NCBI GenBank assembly: GCA_028289725.1
Contig: JANQOH010000307.1
Span: 1 to 7,609 of the forward strand
Length of the DNA stretch: 7,609 bases
Direction: 5' to 3'
Source: Alphaproteobacteria bacterium
GTDB lineage: Bacteria > Pseudomonadota > Alphaproteobacteria > UBA7887
The position numbers and the translations under genes were made by a program. Shown piece after piece: positions 5,850-7,609 of this stretch. The notes beneath the pieces were generated by a model, which saw only the letters and a program-made list of their open reading frames with translations, made no database searches and was not told the origin of the DNA. Position 1 is the first letter of the stretch. The number at the start of each line of letters is the position of its first letter.

Positions 5850-7609
5850 ATGCTATCTAAAACTTTAGAAGAAACACTCCATCGTGCATTGGCACATGCG
5901 AATTCGCGTCAGCATGAATTTGCGACGTTGGAGCATCTTCTTTTGTCATTGTCGGAAGATCAGGACGCTGTTGCCGTCCTGCGTGCGTGCAATCTCGACA
6001 TTGATAAGTTGCGCGGCTCGCTCGAGGAATTTCTGGATGAAGAACTCGGCGGGCTTGCGGTAGATCAGAATGTGACCGACGCAAAGCCGACGGCGAGCTT
6101 TCAGCGTGTCATTCAGCGCGCGGTCCATCATGTTCAAATGTCCGGCCGCGAAGAGGTGACCGGTGCGAACGTTCTCGTCGCGATTTTCTCGGAGCGTGAA
6201 TCACACGCCGTCTACTTCCTGCACGAACAGGATATGACGCGTTTGGACGCGGTGAGCTACATCAGCCACGGGATCGCGAAGGCGCCTGGCTTGACCGAAG
6301 GCCGCACTCCCTCTGGTGCGAGCGAAGAGGAAGAAGGCGAAAAAACCGTCAAGCAGGGCAACGAGGCGCTGGACGCCTATTGCGTGAATCTGAACGACAA
6401 AGCGCGCGATGGCCGCATCGACCCGTTGATCGGCCGCGAGCATGAGGTGGAGCGCTGCGTCCAAGTGCTGTGCCGGCGCACGAAGAACAACCCACTGTTT
6501 GTCGGCGATCCCGGCGTGGGCAAGACCGCGATTGCCGAAGGTTTGGCCAAGCGGATCGTCGACGGTGAGGTGCCGAAGGTCCTGAGCGATGCGACGATTT
6601 TCGCGCTCGATATGGGCGCGTTGCTGGCCGGCACGCGGTACCGCGGCGATTTTGAAGAGCGTGTCAAAGCGGTTCTGGCGGAATTGGAGCGGGTCGACGG
6701 CGCAATTTTGTTCGTCGACGAGATTCATACAGTGATCGGCGCCGGCGCGACCTCGGGTGGCGCTATGGATGCATCGAACCTTCTCAAGCCGGCCTTGCAA
6801 AGCGGCTCTCTACGCTGCATGGGTTCCACCACCTATAAGGAATACCGCAACTATTTTGAGAAGGACCGGGCGTTGGTGCGGCGGTTCCAGAAGATCGACG
6901 TCACCGAGCCGTCAGTCGACGATGCCGTGAAGATTCTGGACGGTCTAAAGCCGTATTACGAGGAGTATCACAGCGTTGAGTACACCGACGACGCACTGCG
7001 CTCCGCCGTCGTGCTGTCGGATCGGTATATCGGCGATCGCAAATTGCCGGATAAGGCCATCGACGTGATCGACGAAGTTGGCGCCGCCCAAGCTTTGGTC
7101 GCGGACGAGGAGCGCAAGTCGACCATCGGCACCGAAGAGATTGAAGCCGTTGTCGCAAAAATCGCGCGCATACCGCCAAAGAGCGTCAGCCGCGACGACA
7201 AGGTGATGATGTCGTCACTTGAACAAAACCTCAAAGTTGTGGTTTTCGGGCAGGATCAGGCTATCGAAGCGCTGACCAGTGCCATCAAATTGTCACGTGC
7301 CGGATTGCGCGAACCTGAGAAACCGATAGGCAACTATCTGTTTTCCGGTCCCACCGGCGTCGGTAAGACGGAAGTTGCGCGCCAGCTTGCCTTGATCATG
7401 GGCATTGAGTTGATTCGCTTCGATATGTCGGAATATATGGAACGGCATACGGTGTCGCGGCTGATTGGTGCGCCGCCGGGCTATGTTGGATTTGATCAAG
7501 GCGGTTTGCTGACCGATGCGATCGACCAGCATCCGCACGCGGTGTTGCTGCTCGACGAGATCGAGAAAGCGCACCCGGATCTGTTCAATATCCTGCTTCA
7601 AGTCATGGA
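5850..7609 (+). CDS. clpA: ATP-dependent Clp protease ATP-binding subunit ClpA (partial)
   Basis: The AAA+ unfoldase that partners ClpP and receives substrates from ClpS. The frame is open from ATG 5850 (GAGGA 9 nt upstream) through the right edge, giving 586 full codons of an expected 750-780. Residues 1-150 form the double Clp N domain, where ClpS docks, followed by an acidic linker (about 155-165, SEEEEGEK). D1 has Walker A GDPGVGKT (219-226), pore loop YRGD (264-267), Walker B FVDEIH (288-293) and the arginine-finger region RALVRRFQ. D2 has Walker A GPTGVGKT (500-507), pore loop GYVGFDQGG with Y545, and Walker B LLLDE (566-570). The 281-residue spacing between the two Walker A motifs equals that of E. 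coli ClpA and leaves no room for the coiled-coil middle domain of ClpB. The D2 sensor 2 region and C-terminus lie outside the window, and the ClpP-binding loop, which follows the D2 Walker B motif, is not seen either. Confidence 0.95.
   Translation, partial: MLSKTLEETLHRALAHANSRQHEFATLEHLLLSLSEDQDAVAVLRACNLDIDKLRGSLEEFLDEELGGLAVDQNVTDAKPTASFQRVIQRAVHHVQMSGREEVTGANVLVAIFSERESHAVYFLHEQDMTRLDAVSYISHGIAKAPGLTEGRTPSGASEEEEGEKTVKQGNEALDAYCVNLNDKARDGRIDPLIGREHEVERCVQVLCRRTKNNPLFVGDPGVGKTAIAEGLAKRIVDGEVPKVLSDATIFALDMGALLAGTRYRGDFEERVKAVLAELERVDGAILFVDEIHTVIGAGATSGGAMDASNLLKPALQSGSLRCMGSTTYKEYRNYFEKDRALVRRFQKIDVTEPSVDDAVKILDGLKPYYEEYHSVEYTDDALRSAVVLSDRYIGDRKLPDKAIDVIDEVGAAQALVADEERKSTIGTEEIEAVVAKIARIPPKSVSRDDKVMMSSLEQNLKVVVFGQDQAIEALTSAIKLSRAGLREPEKPIGNYLFSGPTGVGKTEVARQLALIMGIELIRFDMSEYMERHTVSRLIGAPPGYVGFDQGGLLTDAIDQHPHAVLLLDEIEKAHPDLFNILLQVM

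Noticed and set aside
6201..6800. A 199-codon minus-strand frame inside clpA.
   Set aside because: It is antisense to highly conserved AAA+ motifs and is explained by codon bias.

Overview
The window reads as a chromosomal, mostly housekeeping segment of a GC-rich alphaproteobacterium. I infer this from the clpS-clpA pair with a typical alphaproteobacterial ClpS tail, an S11 D-Ala-D-Ala carboxypeptidase ending in a SPOR domain, and a phasin of the alphaproteobacterial PhaP type directly upstream of clpS. A species cannot be named. I saw no insertion sequence, tRNA, rRNA, CRISPR array, integrase or prophage gene.

Layout. (1) Positions 1-1533, plus strand: the last 49 codons of a UDP-glucose 6-dehydrogenase overlap by 8 bp a complete phosphomannomutase/phosphoglucomutase of the AlgC type. 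Together they supply nucleotide-sugar precursors for surface polysaccharide. (2) 1604-2356, plus strand: a cysteine hydrolase strikingly like the plant NIC1 nicotinamidases, probably an NAD-salvage enzyme. (3) 2366-4215, minus strand: a small exported cupin, and upstream of it a dacF-type carboxypeptidase with SPOR domain. The cupin converges on the nicotinamidase gene with only 9 bp between stop codons. (4) 4216-4659: a 444-bp divergent intergenic region holding candidate promoters for dacF and the phasin. Two TGC-N3-GCA dyads flank the phasin promoter like PhaR operators. (5) 4660-5270, plus strand: the phasin gene, closed by a strong intrinsic terminator. (6) 5435-7609, plus strand: clpS, then clpA 58 bp downstream. 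clpA runs off the right edge after 586 codons.

How the genes work together. ugd and the mutase feed polysaccharide synthesis. The carboxypeptidase trims peptidoglycan stem peptides, with SPOR probably directing it to septal glycan. The phasin coats polyhydroxyalkanoate (PHA) granules and is probably controlled by a PhaR-type repressor encoded elsewhere. ClpS hands N-degron substrates to the ClpA unfoldase for degradation by ClpP, which is not in the window. The strongest item for follow-up is the regulatory architecture in front of the phasin gene. I found no evidence for a wholly new system.
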